A stretch of 64,000 bases of DNA from Eretmocerus hayati. Taxonomy: Eukaryota > Arthropoda > Insecta > Hymenoptera > Aphelinidae. The position numbers were made by a program, and so were the translations under genes. The notes under the pieces are model-generated. The model was not told the origin of the DNA and ran no database searches. It saw nothing but the letters and a program-made list of their open reading frames with translations. Numbering within the stretch: position 1 is the stretch's first letter; each line of letters opens with the position of its first letter. This document shows, in pieces, positions 1-10,600 of this stretch. The DNA lies in assembly GCA_029851415.1 (NCBI GenBank), contig CM056741.1, positions 84,706,282-84,770,281 on the forward strand. The letters run 5' to 3'.

Positions 1-290
1 TTGTAGGATGTTCCAATGGACCCGAAACTCTACAGAACCTCAAAACAAGTTCTTATGTACCATTGACGATGCTCAGAGAATTTATTACCAGTCAGCACCC
101 TCGGCTATGGGGCCCAGAACAGGGCGAAGTCGAGCTTTGAGCAGTTATCTGCGCAGTTATGACGCCACTGTGGGTTGTAGGATGTTCCAATGGACCCGAA
201 ACACTACAGAACCTTAGATCAAGCGGTTATGTACCATTGATGATGCCCAGAGAATTTATTACCAGTCAGGACCCTCGGCTATGGGACTCG
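1..290 (+). repeat. 174-bp satellite, forward-oriented units
   Basis: The unit start (GATGTTCCAATGGACCCGAA) occurs near 7 and again at 181, exactly 174 bp apart. The rest of the unit (CCCTCGGCTATGGGGC..., GCAGTTATGACGCCACTGTG) repeats with it. The array probably runs on beyond the left edge of the window. Short open frames across it come from the repeat and are not genes. The same unit recurs inverted further right. Between about 300 and 690 the repeat fades and I recognise no gene. Confidence 0.85.
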
Positions 291-689
291 AGTGGAGTTG
301 ATTCTTTAAGATCTTCGAACTTCATCGTTCAGCGGTCCACTGTTCATGGATTCCTTGGGCCTCCCACATGATTGACCTTGAGCCTCCCAGATAATGAACA
401 GATGTCTCAACTGTCTCCTGGATATTTGAGCCCATTCCTTCCCATTACAACTCTCGGCGTCATCTAGGCGGGTGGCCCGTCTGAGCTGCGCGACTCACAA
501 TTCTCTCGAAAATTTCACTGATTCTCGGGCCCGATGACCAAAGGTTCAGATCAGTGTTTAATTATATAGGCATTCCTGATAATGGATCAGTACCGGGACT
601 AAGATTTCATGGAGTTATGAATCCGTGACAGTTGCATACAGCTCTAGGGGTCGTTCGAACTGCGTGATTCGCTACATGTGCATGAGTTT

Positions 690-1835
690 GCTCATTCTGG
701 GGCCCCATCACCGTGGGTGCTGACTAGTATTAGATCTGATAAACATGATTGACGGTTGATGAATATCTGGAGTGAGGTTCCATGAAGCTGTGAGCCAGTC
801 TAAGACGACTCCAGCCGAGGTACGCTCCAGACTCTGTGAGCCATGACTGAATGCTAGTTCGAACTGATGACTCGGAACCATAGCCGAGGACCCGGGTGCT
901 GACCGGTAAGAGATTCTTTGGGCATTGCAGATGATATGTGACTAATTCATCTGAGGTTCTGTAGAGTTTCGGGTCCATCGGAACTATTTGCAACCCACAG
1001 TGGCGTCATAACTGCTCAAAGCTCGATTTCACCCTGTTTTGGGCCCCATAGCCGAGGGTACTGACTGGTAATGAATTCTCTGGGCATCATCAATAGTACA
1101 TAACCACTTGATCTAAGGTTCTGTGGAGTTTCGGGTCCATTGGAACATCCTACAACCCACACTGGCGTCATAACTGCGCAGATAACTGCTCAAAGCTCGA
1201 TTTCGCCCTGTTTTGGGCTCCATAGCCGGGGGTGCTGACTGGTAATAAATTCTCTGAGCATCAATAATGGTACATAACCACTAGTTCTAAAGTTCTGTCG
1301 AGTTTCGGGTCCATTGAATCATCCTCCAACCCACAGTGGCGTCATGACTGCGCAAATAACTACTCAAAGCTCGATTTCACCCTGTTTTGGGCCCCATAGC
1401 CGAGGGTGCTGACTGGGAGTAAATTCTCTGGGCATCAGGAATAGTACGTGACTACTTGATCTAGGGTTCTGTAGAGTTTCGGGTCGATTGGACCATCCTA
1501 CAACCCACAGTGGCGTCATAACTGCGCAGATAACTGCTCGAAGCTCGATTTCGCCCTGTTTTGGGCCCCATAGCCGAGGGTGCTGACCGGTAATAAATTC
1601 TCTGGGCATCATCAATGGTACATAACCACTTGGTCTAAGGTTCTGTAGAGTTTCGGGTCCATTGGAACATCCTACCACCCACAGTGGCGTCATAACTGCG
1701 CAGATAACTGCTCAAAGCTCGATTCCGCCCGTTTCAGGCCCCATAGTCGAGGGTGCTGGCTGGTAATAAATTCTTTGGTCTCAGTCGATGGTATCTGATC
1801 ACTCGATCTGAGGTTTCTCAGTGTTTCGGGTCCAT
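690..1835 (-). repeat. 174-bp satellite, reverse-oriented array
   Basis: The marker GTTTCGGGTCC (reverse complement of the forward unit) falls at 966, 1128, 1302, 1476, 1650 and 1823, with spacings of 162, 174, 174, 174 and 173 bp. Degenerate units extend left to about 690. The array is head-to-head with the copies at 1-290. Sequence 1,835-2,100 still carries weak unit similarity (GTTTTGGGCCC) before turning into unrelated AT-rich DNA. Confidence 0.85.
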
Positions 1836-2121
1836 TGGGACTCTCTGCATCCCCCCGTGACGTCTCGACTGCGACTATAATAAGTTTAAGCAGGGTCTCC
1901 CCTGTTTTGGGCCCTATGATCGAATTTGCTGATTCGTTATCGATTCTCTATCATCTATTTCTCATCTCGCCCCGCTCCAGCTCTCGTCCAGCCTCAGGCT
2001 CAAATATCGGTTTCCTCTTGATCTCGGAACTATCTCGACTATACCTTTCGAGAGTGATGGAGAAGTAATAAAATCCCGTGTAGTTGTGAGTGTCCTCGAA
2101 GCTACGCCTGTATATGGTTTC

Positions 2122-2145
2122 CGCTAGCGTAAGCTTACGCTAGCG
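2122..2145. repeat. 24-bp perfect palindrome
   Basis: CGCTAGCGTAAG followed by its exact reverse complement. The symmetry extends outward with one mismatch (GGTTT... / ...AAACC) to about 36 bp. It could form a cruciform or be the fused ends of an inverted-repeat element. The function is unknown. Confidence 0.8.
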
Positions 2146-2272
2146 AAAACCATCATATTTCAGCTGAATCATATCACACGCATATTTTGAGGACATATTC
2201 TGAGAGTAATAAAAAATTAATAAAAAATGAGTTATTGCACATTCCCGTACGATCTTTCTCCGGCCACCTGTT

Positions 2273-2296
2273 CGCTAGCGTAAGCTTCCGCTAGCG
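2273..2296. repeat. Second copy of the 24-bp palindrome, one mismatch
   Basis: Same sequence as the palindrome at 2122, with one base changed in the right half (AAGCTTCCGC). A third partial half-site (TTCGCTAGCTT) follows near 2412. The three sites punctuate AT-rich non-coding DNA, which continues to about 2,950 with no gene that I recognise. Confidence 0.75.
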
Positions 2297-2957
2297 AAAA
2301 CTCTCGTATTTGGGGCCCATGACCGGTAATAAATTTTCTTCTTTGGTTATAAATTAGTAATAAAATAGTCATAAAAAGTGAAATTGGTTTGGGCCCGATT
2401 TGTGAGTTAGTGTTCGCTAGCTTCAGGTACCCCCATCACAGGCGGTGAAGGAATGACGAATGCAATTGGAAGATGTAATGTTTGACGATTTGATGTTCTT
2501 GTGAGTGAAAAAAAGTGTTTTGTAATTCGAGATGTCATAATAGTCAAAGTTTTGTAGAGAATAATCCTGCATACATGATTTTATCCGATTTCTTCCCTTA
2601 ATCTCCATGATTTTATATTTCCCAATCATTTTTTTGACAATGGGAGCGTTGAAATATTTCGCGCTAGTATGAGATATATTATATACCGTTGACGTTGTCA
2701 GTCCTGTTTGTGATATATTTGTGATATAATTGTTCGTATGGTGAGAGAGTCCTCGTATTCTGATGAATTGAAATACTTTTCGAATGTTGAGAATTTCAGT
2801 GCAGAATATTCCTCATGATTCATGATGAATCAACTTCGGACATTGACTGAGGCATGTCAGTCAATCATGGGATTAGATAGTCAATGTCCGAATTCTACCT
2901 TTACATTGACTACCTCATTCAGTCAATCCTAGGATTGACGGATTTCGGGCATTGACT

Positions 2958-2959
<2 letters not shown>

Positions 2960-3010
<51 letters not shown>
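2960..3010. repeat. (CA)n/(TA)n microsatellite
   Basis: About 20 CA dinucleotides followed by ATATATAT. Just upstream (2,830-2,955) a CATTGACT-type motif recurs in both orientations, forming short local inverted repeats. From 3,010 to 3,220 the sequence includes GAAACGTCGCAAATAAA, which resembles a retroelement tail, but no gene is visible. Confidence 0.9.
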
Positions 3011-3220
3011 CCGATATATATAGTGCGTGATTCATGTATCTAGTCTCAAGGAATTTCAAAACATGTGTTGTGTCTCTCTCCATTAGAGCCTGCAGAGACC
3101 ATCGAACCTCGATGGCGAAACGTCGCAAATAAACCATTTGCATCACCAAGCTGTCTCCAACATCTTACGACAGCTGCCCTAGTCCTACGAGATCGAATCA
3201 GTCATACAGTCGTTGGAAGA

Positions 3221-3549
3221 TGTCAGGATTCCAAATAACTAACTCCGAGAAGTAACAATGAAAGACTATATATTGAAACAACTAGGCTAATACACAATGA
3301 GTTACAATTGGGTGCACGGGCACAAGCCGCCGTGTCAACCCGGAACGTCGTCGAGCGATCACGAGGCCGAGCCTCCAAACGCAAGCATGAGCTCTAGCCA
3401 GCTCGGCTACCCAAACGGATCTGCTGCGACGGCACGGAGTTGCCACACGCGAGTGGCGGCAACGACGAGCCGTCCGCTTACGCCCTCTACCCACACGTAT
3501 ACATCTATACACTCCATAAGTGATGGATATGTGTATAAAATCGCTCACA
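3221..3549 (-). repeat. 3' LTR of element 1
   Basis: It pairs with 22,228-22,556 over its whole length. On the minus strand it runs TGTGAGCGATTTTATA...CCTGACA. A TATA-like ATTTTATAC lies near its 5' end. The 3,550-3,706 stretch between this LTR and the pol stop is short non-coding DNA. Confidence 0.92.
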
Positions 3550-3706
3550 CTCGGCCATCCTGACGAGGTTTGGTCCTCCAAACGTAATAGGTCACACAGG
3601 AGGAAAAAAATTAGAAGAGACAGTGAGTCTCATAAAAAGAAATCATTACTTAGACTATAAGAACACACACGAAGTACAATAAAAAAGATCTATACATAGT
3701 TAATTG

Positions 3707-5523
3707 TTAGTAACCAAGTTCAAAATCATCCAACTTGGATGAAGCTTTCCGAGCTCGTTTTGGTCTGCCACTTTGAAGCGTTGAGGCTTCTTTTGAAGAA
3801 CTGTCATTGAAAGCTGCTCGAGCTTCATGGGTATTTACACTGTCACTGAGAGATACCTGAGCTTGATGGGTTTCAACACTGTCACTGAGAGCTACTTGAG
3901 CTTGTTCTTGGGGTGGAACACTTGCAGCCGAAGCTTGCTTATCACACTCACTTCCGCTGTTATCTGTACATTCATTCTCATCTGTATCGTCCTCTAAACT
4001 CTGGTCATTTTTCCAAATTTTTAGCTGACTAACATGAGTAGTCGAAGAAAATTTTCTGTCACTAAACTTATTCAATTTTTGCACTCTATACGTATCGCTA
4101 GGTAGAACTTCGGTCACAACAAACGGGCTACCAAACAAAGGCTGCAATTTTGTTGATTCACCTGTTGCTTTGGCGTCTCGTTTTACAAAAACAATGTCAC
4201 CAACGCTGTATTTCACACCTACAAATCGTTTTGGATCATATCTACTTTCATACTGTGCTTGCGCTTTGGCAATATTTCTACGGTTTTCAGCTTGAATTTC
4301 AGTTGGAGGTCGATAAGTTTCACAAAGTGTTGTTAGATCTCGCAAGTCTCCATCATCGAATCTAGGCAAGTAACCATAAAGAGCCTCAAATGGCGATTTA
4401 CCCGTGGCTTTACTAAAAGATGAATTCATGTCTCGCTCCAACTTTTTCAAATTGACATCCCAGTCATTATCTTCATCACTCACAGACGCACTACGCGTTG
4501 ACGGAAGGATCGTCTGATTTACTTTCTCTATCAACCCATTTGCTTGAGAGTGTCTACTAGAATTTAACGTGTGTTTCATCCCATAAGTTTTACAAAATTC
4601 AGCAAAAGCCTGACTAGTATAAGCTACCCCCCTATCAGAAATTATACGTACTGGCGCCCCAAATGTTTCAACAAAACCTTTGCATTTTCTGATTGTGATA
4701 CTAGAAGTAACATTTTTGAATGGATACAAACAGACATACTTGGTCAGACTATCAATAATGCCCGAAACATACTTGTTTCCTCTTGCAGTGGTGACAAAAG
4801 GTCCCAAGTGATCAATATGTACAGATTCAAACGGACGATTGCCCGGAGGTATCGGATGCAACTCGCCTTCAAGTTTCCCTGCCTTATGCTTATTCAAGAT
4901 ACATTCAAGACAATTTTTGATGTGCAGTTTAACATACCTACGCATTCCCTCAAAATGATAATATTTACTCATCCTCTCAAGAAATTTTTCGAATCCAAAA
5001 TGACTTGTTAAATCATGGTACCTTATAACTAGAGCTTTTCGCATTGATTTCGGAACAACATAAAATTGTCGCTTTACCTTATTTTCCTCAACTTCTCGGT
5101 ACAACAAACCTTCATGCAAAACGTAATCTTTTACAAGCGATTTTTCATACTTAGATCTATCAGACTCTGACTTCTGCAATATGTCAATTTTCATAGCGAG
5201 AGCTTGATCTGATCTCTGAAACATCAACAATTCGTTTTCGCAAGGAGTAATGTGAAAAACATCCTCACGCACAATCATTTCTTCGGGTTCATCCACAGGT
5301 GCACGCGACAAAGCGTCTACATGCTTCATAACCTCACCTTTGCGGTGCTTGGTTTCAAAATCATACTCTGAGATCATACACATCCAACGCGCAATTCGCG
5401 GATTCTGAGTTTTCCACGCGTTTATATTCACAAGACATTGACAATCGGTAACAATCGTGAACTTCAACCCAATTACAAACGGTCTTAATCTCTGCAAAGC
5501 CCATGCGATGGCAAGCAATTCGA
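3707..5523 (-). pseudogene. Element 1 pol, 3' part: RNase H end and integrase
   Basis: This open segment of about 605 codons follows an in-frame TGA at 5,524-5,526. It begins with the end of RNase H (LELLAIAWALQRLRPF...TDC). It continues into integrase: an HHCC-type zinc domain (RYHDLTSHFGF...CLEC) and then the catalytic triad D (HIDHLGPF), D (ISDRG) and E (GLIEKVNQ). The C-terminal tail is acidic and serine-rich and ends in a basic stretch. The frame is contiguous with the two upstream segments, so this is one fused gag-pol reading frame with point stops. It cannot make a complete polyprotein now. Confidence 0.9.
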
Positions 5524-5526
5524 GTC

Positions 5527-6196
5527 AAGTAGAGTGGTACATTCTCTCTGACTCTGAGGTACGTCTACTTATAGCGTATACAAGTTTCAACTCATCTGAC
5601 TCATTGTCAGCTTGGAAAAGCATCGCGCCTAACCCTAGCATCGACGCTTCTGTGTGAAGTTCAGTCCTACTAGCTTGTGAATTATAAATCTGCAACGTAG
5701 GCTTTTCTAGCAATTTTTGTTTCAAAGTCCCGAATGCGTTTTCTTGACTTTCCGTCCACACGAAAGTTTGAGTACTTTTTGTAAGATCAGTTAATGGAGC
5801 AGCTAAATGAGCGAATTTTGGAACAAAACGGCGAAAGAAACTGGTCAAACCCAGAAATCTGCGTACATCATGGACATTCTGCGGACGCGGAAATTCTGCT
5901 ATCGCGCTCGTTTTTCTGTCTCCCGGAGCTACAACCCTCTCCCCAATTATGAACCCTAAAAATTCAATATGACGCATACCAAACGCACACTTTTTCAAAT
6001 TCGAGGTCAAGTGACCCTCTTTTAAGGCTTCATGAACTGCAACAAGAACCTCCATTAATTCTTTCCACGAGCCAGCAAAAATGCACATATCGTTGTGCAA
6101 ACTAACGACAATTCCTCTGCGTTTTGGAACTCTAAGTACAAAATCGAATAATTCATTAAAATATGCAGGAGTATTTGTCAATCCAGGTATTGCTCG
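5527..6196 (-). pseudogene. Element 1 pol, middle part: RT palm and thumb
   Basis: It lies between the TAG at 6,197-6,199 and the TGA at 5,524-5,526, in the same frame as both neighbours. Recognisable blocks are AIPGLTNTPAYFNELF, KKCAFG...IEFLGFI, RRFLGL...FFRRF and the start of RNase H (ELHTEASMLGLGAML). The catalytic YxDD box reads HND (SLHNDMC), apparently after substitution and loss of one codon. The RT is therefore dead even apart from the stops. Confidence 0.88.
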
Positions 6197-6199
6197 CTA

Positions 6200-7525
6200 A
6201 AATTCACCTGATTGAGTCTCTGGTCGAAAAGCAGTCAATTCTCTCGCACTCTCTGTTAGAGGCATTTGTAAAAAGCCTTGGGCCAGATCAAGTTTTATAA
6301 AATATGTACAACCATGGAGACGCTCTAAAATTCCATCAAAACCAGAAATCGCAGTATGAACTCTTTTAGTAAGAGCATTCAACCGTCTTAAATCTAAAAC
6401 CTTACGGGCAGTGCCATCAGACTTTCTCACAAGGAACGCTGCACTCGCCCACTCAGAAGTCGTTTCACCTACAATCTTATATTTCTTATATTCAGTTACA
6501 ATATTATCCAACTCACGACAGTCTCTTTCACACAACTTATGCGGTTTCATAGCAAAAGGTTGAGCACCATCAATTGATTTTATGCCCATTTCACACACAT
6601 CAGTACATCCAAGCTCACTCACATGCTCAGCTATACATATTCGAAAACCGTTTGAAATTTGCAGTAGCTCTGTTTTTTCTTCCGGAGTAACACGCTCATC
6701 GGTTTTGACTTCATCCTCCGTGATTGCGTCTAATCGCGGGGACACCATAGGAACCAACTCAATACTCATTACCGGCTCGCCTACTATGTCATTGATACGA
6801 ACTGTATGAGATTTATCACTAACATTAACAAGAGGCATACGTAATTCTCCCGCACCTGTCCGAACATTTATAAATTTTACTTCACAAGGTCCAAGCTTGA
6901 CTTCTTCTGTCGCGCGCGTTTTCACACGAGGAGGTTTGTCTTGGAAAATACTGGGGTCAATATTTGAAAAAATCAAGTCATGCCCGATTCGCGTATACAT
7001 AAGATCAAGCGCTTCGGTGTACGGTCGACCTAAGAACACGTCCCACGATTGCGTGTCATCTGTCACTACACGAAATTCAATCAGTTTCGGTTTCAAACTA
7101 TCAAGAACAATTTCAGCGGAAACGATACCTTGAGAAACAATCTCGCCATTGCCAAAAGCTTCTAAGACTCTCGGAGCCCCACTCATGCGCAATCCCGCGC
7201 GAAGCGCCGCAGACATTCGAATTGTGCACACACTCGCACCCGTGTCAACAAACGCTCGCATCTGTACACCACTAATCGATACATCACAATAGAATTTTTC
7301 ACCAGAATCACTCGTAGAACGCACACTAGAAACAATCTTCATTTCTTCCTTTTTCGGACCATCATATTTTCTACACTTATTTGCCACATGGTCTTGCATA
7401 CCGCACGAATGACAAGTAACTGGGGTTGTACAAAATTTCGCCATGTGCCCAGGCAACTTACATTTATGACACGTACGCACTAATTCACTAGAACTCACAT
7501 CACTGTTACGAGGAAAATTGTTGGG
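6200..7525 (-). pseudogene. Element 1 pol, 5' part: zinc knuckles, protease, RT N-terminus
   Basis: The segment opens after a TAA at 7,526. It carries two CCHC knuckles (CHKCKLPGHMAKFC and CHSCGMQDHVANKC) and a conventional aspartic protease site (AFVDTGASVCTI). The RT fingers follow (SEWASAAFLVRKSDGTAR, DLRRLNALTK, KLDLAQGFLQMPL). It ends at the TAG at 6,197-6,199 in the middle of RT. The knuckles and pol share one frame, so no frameshift is needed in this family. Confidence 0.9.
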
Positions 7526-7528
7526 TTA

Positions 7529-7888
7529 GGCTGAAACGCCTGCTGTCGAAGAATTCGCTGAACTCGAAGTGCTGCTGTTGTTGTTGTTGTTGTGCTGCGA
7601 AGAATTGGGAGCGCCGCTTCTCGGAAGCGAAGCGCTGCCGCTTCTGCCGGTGTTGTTATGGTTGCGCGAACCGTTGGAAATCGGCGCGCCGGTTCCCGCC
7701 TGCGCCGATGATGACGGTTTCGCAGCTGCAAACCGCTCACGTCGAAATTTGTCCAATCTTTCAAACTTTACTAAATCCTGAAGAATTGCATCAGTGGTCT
7801 CGTAATTTCTGCCTCAAATGTGGCTAGCCAGGTCCTTGAGCCACAAACCAGCTGCAACTGCGTCTCGAATTTCCTCAACACTAAAATC
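7529..7888 (-). pseudogene. Element 1 gag, C-terminal part
   Basis: It continues the gag at 21,458-22,105 across the nested insertion, reading DFSVEEIRDAVAAGLWLKDL and then an Asn/Ser-rich linker. One in-frame TGA (7,814-7,816) breaks it. It ends at TAA 7,526, after which the same frame runs into the zinc knuckles. The precise continuity with the other gag piece shows that the insertion at 7,889 cut an existing gag. Confidence 0.85.
7885..7888. repeat. Target-site duplication AATC (left)
   Basis: AATC lies immediately before the TG of the left LTR (7,889) and is repeated at 21,454-21,457 just after the final CA of the right LTR. Four-base duplications are usual for Ty3/gypsy integration. Confidence 0.93.
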
Positions 7889-7940
7889 TGCAACGTGGAA
7901 CGTTGCAGCACGTTCTAGCTCGTCCCACGGAAGCTCTCGT

Positions 7941-8015
7941 CGTCACCTCGGGCAAAGTAATCAAGGTCTGATTTTTTGTTTGTCACACTTTTTTGTTGAG
8001 GTGCCCGAGGTGACG
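7941..8015. promoter_or_regulatory. LTR hairpin, 14-bp perfect stem
   Basis: CGTCACCTCGGGCA (7,941-7,954) is the exact reverse complement of TGCCCGAGGTGACG (8,002-8,015), separated by a T-rich loop of 47 bases. It is repeated in the right LTR. It could act as DNA or, if transcribed, as an RNA structure. Its function is not known. Confidence 0.7.
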
Positions 8016-8520
8016 AGAAGAGGACGACGACGACGATTCAAATGGGCTGATGGCTCCCGCCACCAGCGTGGTGGCAGCACCGTCCAGCCCACCAAGTCGG
8101 GCGGCGCAGCGCTCGCGCGGGCTTGAGGAAGTCGCGCCGCGCATCGCCGGCCGGCATTCTTGGGATGGCTGCCAGCCTGGCTAAACCTCCCCGTACTTCG
8201 CGCCTTTTGAATTCGACGTGCTCCAGGAAGTGACCCAGGACGGGTCGTGTGATCGCGTCGCGGGTGTACCGGACCTTTTGGTGTGTGTTTGTGCGTGTGG
8301 GTGAACAGTGTAGTGCCCAGACTTGTCAGCGCGTGCTGACGCGTGGCCACCCCACACGACCACATCTCGCCCAGGGTGCCCCGCACTTGGAGGGTGACCC
8401 GGACTGGGCTCGAGAGAGCGAGAGAGAGCTGCAGCAGCGCAGTGAAGCGGCCCAGTAGCAGAGTAGCAACAGCGCAGCAGTAGCGCGACCATCAGGGTGC
8501 GTCCAGACGACGTCGACTGC

Positions 8521-8527
8521 GGTGAGT
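8521..8527 (+). promoter_or_regulatory. Candidate 5' splice donor GGTGAGT in the 5' LTR
   Basis: GACTGCG|GTGAGTGG is a near-consensus donor. If transcription starts upstream of it in the LTR, it could pair with the strong acceptor at 17,508 to make an ORF3 mRNA. The transcription start is unknown, so the pairing is inference. Confidence 0.35.
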
Positions 8528-9237
8528 GGTCTTGCGTTTTCCCCCGGGTGCATCCGCCCTCATCGTGACCCCCCCCCCCCCCCCCCGGGCGGAGAGTCGT
8601 GTCCAGGGCTACCGGGTGGCCTATTTCCCAGCTCGCGACGCGGTGTGTCCCTTTTATCCGCCGACCCATCGCGTCGCAACCGTGTTCCTCCAACTCCCCG
8701 TGTCAATTTCGTATGCACGTTTTGGCCATGCTGAGCCACGCGGGTCGTTATAGCGGCCATTTTGTGTCATCGCTCTAACTTCCGGAGACGAAGGCACGGC
8801 GAGTTGGAGAGGGACGGGTCCGCCGGCTGGGGAATAGCTCCCACCCCTCGAGTTAGCTCCGCCCACCGTGTATATGGGCATTTCTGCTACAAAGTGGTGC
8901 AGTGATTTTCGAGTGAGTGTATATGGGCGTTTTCGCTCCAAAGTGAGTTTCGCGAGATTGTTGCAGTGAGTTTATTGAACAACTTACGGACGATAGATGC
9001 ATAGATCCGCCACAGATGGCGTTGTAAATTAGTTTTATTGGCCTGCGTGCCTCGAAATGAGTTCCTAATAGAAATAAATTCCGTTTGTATTTTCGTAATT
9101 CGGAGAGTGATTATTTCGACGATATATATATATACAGTGTCCGCAGAATACTTTCGCGATTTTCAGGTGTTCCCAATTTGCCCCACCGTCCCGCCCCTCG
9201 TGGCGCGGGGTGCCTGGCCCTGACCTGATCCGGCCCA

Positions 9238-9243
9238 AATAAA
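9238..9243 (+). terminator. AATAAA polyadenylation signal in the LTR
   Basis: GGCCCAAATAAATGAG lies about 80 bp before the LTR end. The same signal in the 3' LTR (near 21,370) would end the genomic transcript. Confidence 0.6.
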
Positions 9244-9321
9244 TGAGGTAGCGTTGGGTGGGTTTAGTATTTCAGGTGGATGCTCCAGATTATCCCTGAC
9301 CCATCTTGCCCCCACGTTACA

Positions 9322-9338
9322 TGGCGATCCTGCCAGGA
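9322..9338 (+). other. Primer binding site, tRNA-Arg type
   Basis: TGGCGATCCTGCCAGGA begins directly after the LTR with no gap. Its reverse complement ends in ...CGCCA, and as I remember it this is the 3' end of an animal tRNA-Arg(ACG). The match to a charged tRNA end is what an LTR element uses to prime minus-strand DNA. The tRNA identity is from memory. Confidence 0.8.
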
Positions 9339-9589
9339 TCACGGTTGACGCCCGGGTGCGTCCGGAACGAATCTGCGGACACTGCGCGTGCGCGTGAGAG
9401 CATTGACGCGGTACTACGCGAATTTAGGGTGAATATCGGGCCCTCGGTGTATGCCGATGATTTAATATTATTCGCGTGCGATCCTGCGCGCCTACTCCCG
9501 AACACTCTGTGTCGACGAGTGTCATCACCCCCCACCCCCATAGTGCCGCGCATTCGCCCCGGCTCGCGCACAGTGACCAGTTTGTAAAA

Positions 9590-10600
9590 TACCCCGTCGT
9601 GTGGGTATTCGATTGAAAGCTCCTGACGAGTACTCTTCGTGACGATAGAGGGCGCTCCGCCATTGTCCAACACTAGCGCCACCTGGCGCGCGAGCTCCCT
9701 ATTGACGCGGAACCCACCGTGTGGGTACTCGTTGAATCCATCTCGGCAAGTACTATTCGGACCGCTAGAGGGCGCTCCGCCATCGTCGCGCACACCAGCG
9801 CCACCTGGCGCGCGAGCTCCCTATTGACGCGGAACCCACCGTGTGGGTACTCGTTGAATCCATCTCGGCGAGTACTATTCGGACCGCTAGAGGGCGCTCC
9901 GCCATCGTCGCGCACACCAGCGCCACCTGGCGCGCGAGCTCCCTATTGACGCGGAACCCACCGTGTGGGTACTCGTTGAATCCATCTCGGCGAGTACTAT
10001 TCGGACCGCTAGGGGGCGCTCCGCCATCGTCGCGCACACCAGCGCCACCTGGCGCGCGAGCTCCCTATTGACGCGAAACCCACCGTGTGGGTACTCGTTG
10101 AACTCGTCTCGGCGAATACTATTCGGGCCGCTAGAGGGCGCTCCGCCATCGTCGCGCACACCAGCGCCACCTGGCGCACGAGCTCCCTATTGACGCGAAA
10201 CCCACCGTGTGGGTACTCGTTGAACTCGTCTCGGCGAATACTATTCGGGCCGCTAGAGGGCGCTCCGCCATCGTCGCGCACACCAGCGCCACCTGGCGCG
10301 CGAGCTCCCCATTGACGCGGACCCCACCGTGTGGGTACTCGTTGGTCTTGACTTCGTGAATACTATCCGGGACGATAGAGGGCGCTTCGCCACCGTGGCG
10401 CACCCTAGCGCCACCACGCGCGAGTTTCTTTTTGGGAACAACACCCGTCGTGTGGGTACTCGTTGGATAGCTCTTGAGGAGTATTTCACGGTCCGCCACA
10501 GGGGGCAGCACTGCCGCTTCACCCTTCGGCGCCATTGACCTCCGGGAGATCCGACTAATATTTACCCCACCATGCGGGTACTCAAACTGAAGCTCGTAAA
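9590..10600 (+). repeat. 122-bp tandem repeat array in the element 2 leader
   Basis: The marker GTGTGGGTACTC recurs about every 122 bp at 9,599, 9,719, 9,841, 9,963, 10,085, 10,207, 10,329, 10,451 and, degenerate, 10,572. The central copies (9,719-10,320) are almost identical and the outer ones are diverged, as expected if the array grows by slippage or recombination at its centre. Each unit holds TAGAGGGCGCTCCGCCA and a GCGCCACCTGGCGCGC inverted motif. The open frames across it, on either strand, are by-products of the 122-bp period. Confidence 0.93.

Larger units (their letters stand above)
7889..9321 (+). repeat. 5' LTR of element 2
   Basis: 1,433 bp, TGCAACGTGG...CCCACGTTACA. It contains a 14-bp hairpin stem (7,941-8,015), a poly-C run of 18 (8,569-8,586), a GGTGAGT donor-like site (8,521), a TA run near 9,122 and an AATAAA signal (9,238). 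Frames open across it are not conserved protein genes. Confidence 0.97.

Noticed and set aside
1364..1693. 109-codon minus-strand frame in the satellite
   Set aside because: Two satellite units read in frame by chance; the same peptide appears twice in it.
2960..3149. Poly-(Val-Cys) frame across the CA repeat
   Set aside because: Translation of a microsatellite.
7961..8941. Open frames in the LTRs of element 2 (and the same at 20,090-21,071)
   Set aside because: LTR sequence duplicated at both ends; Pro/Gly/Arg-rich frames without ATG context or domain similarity.
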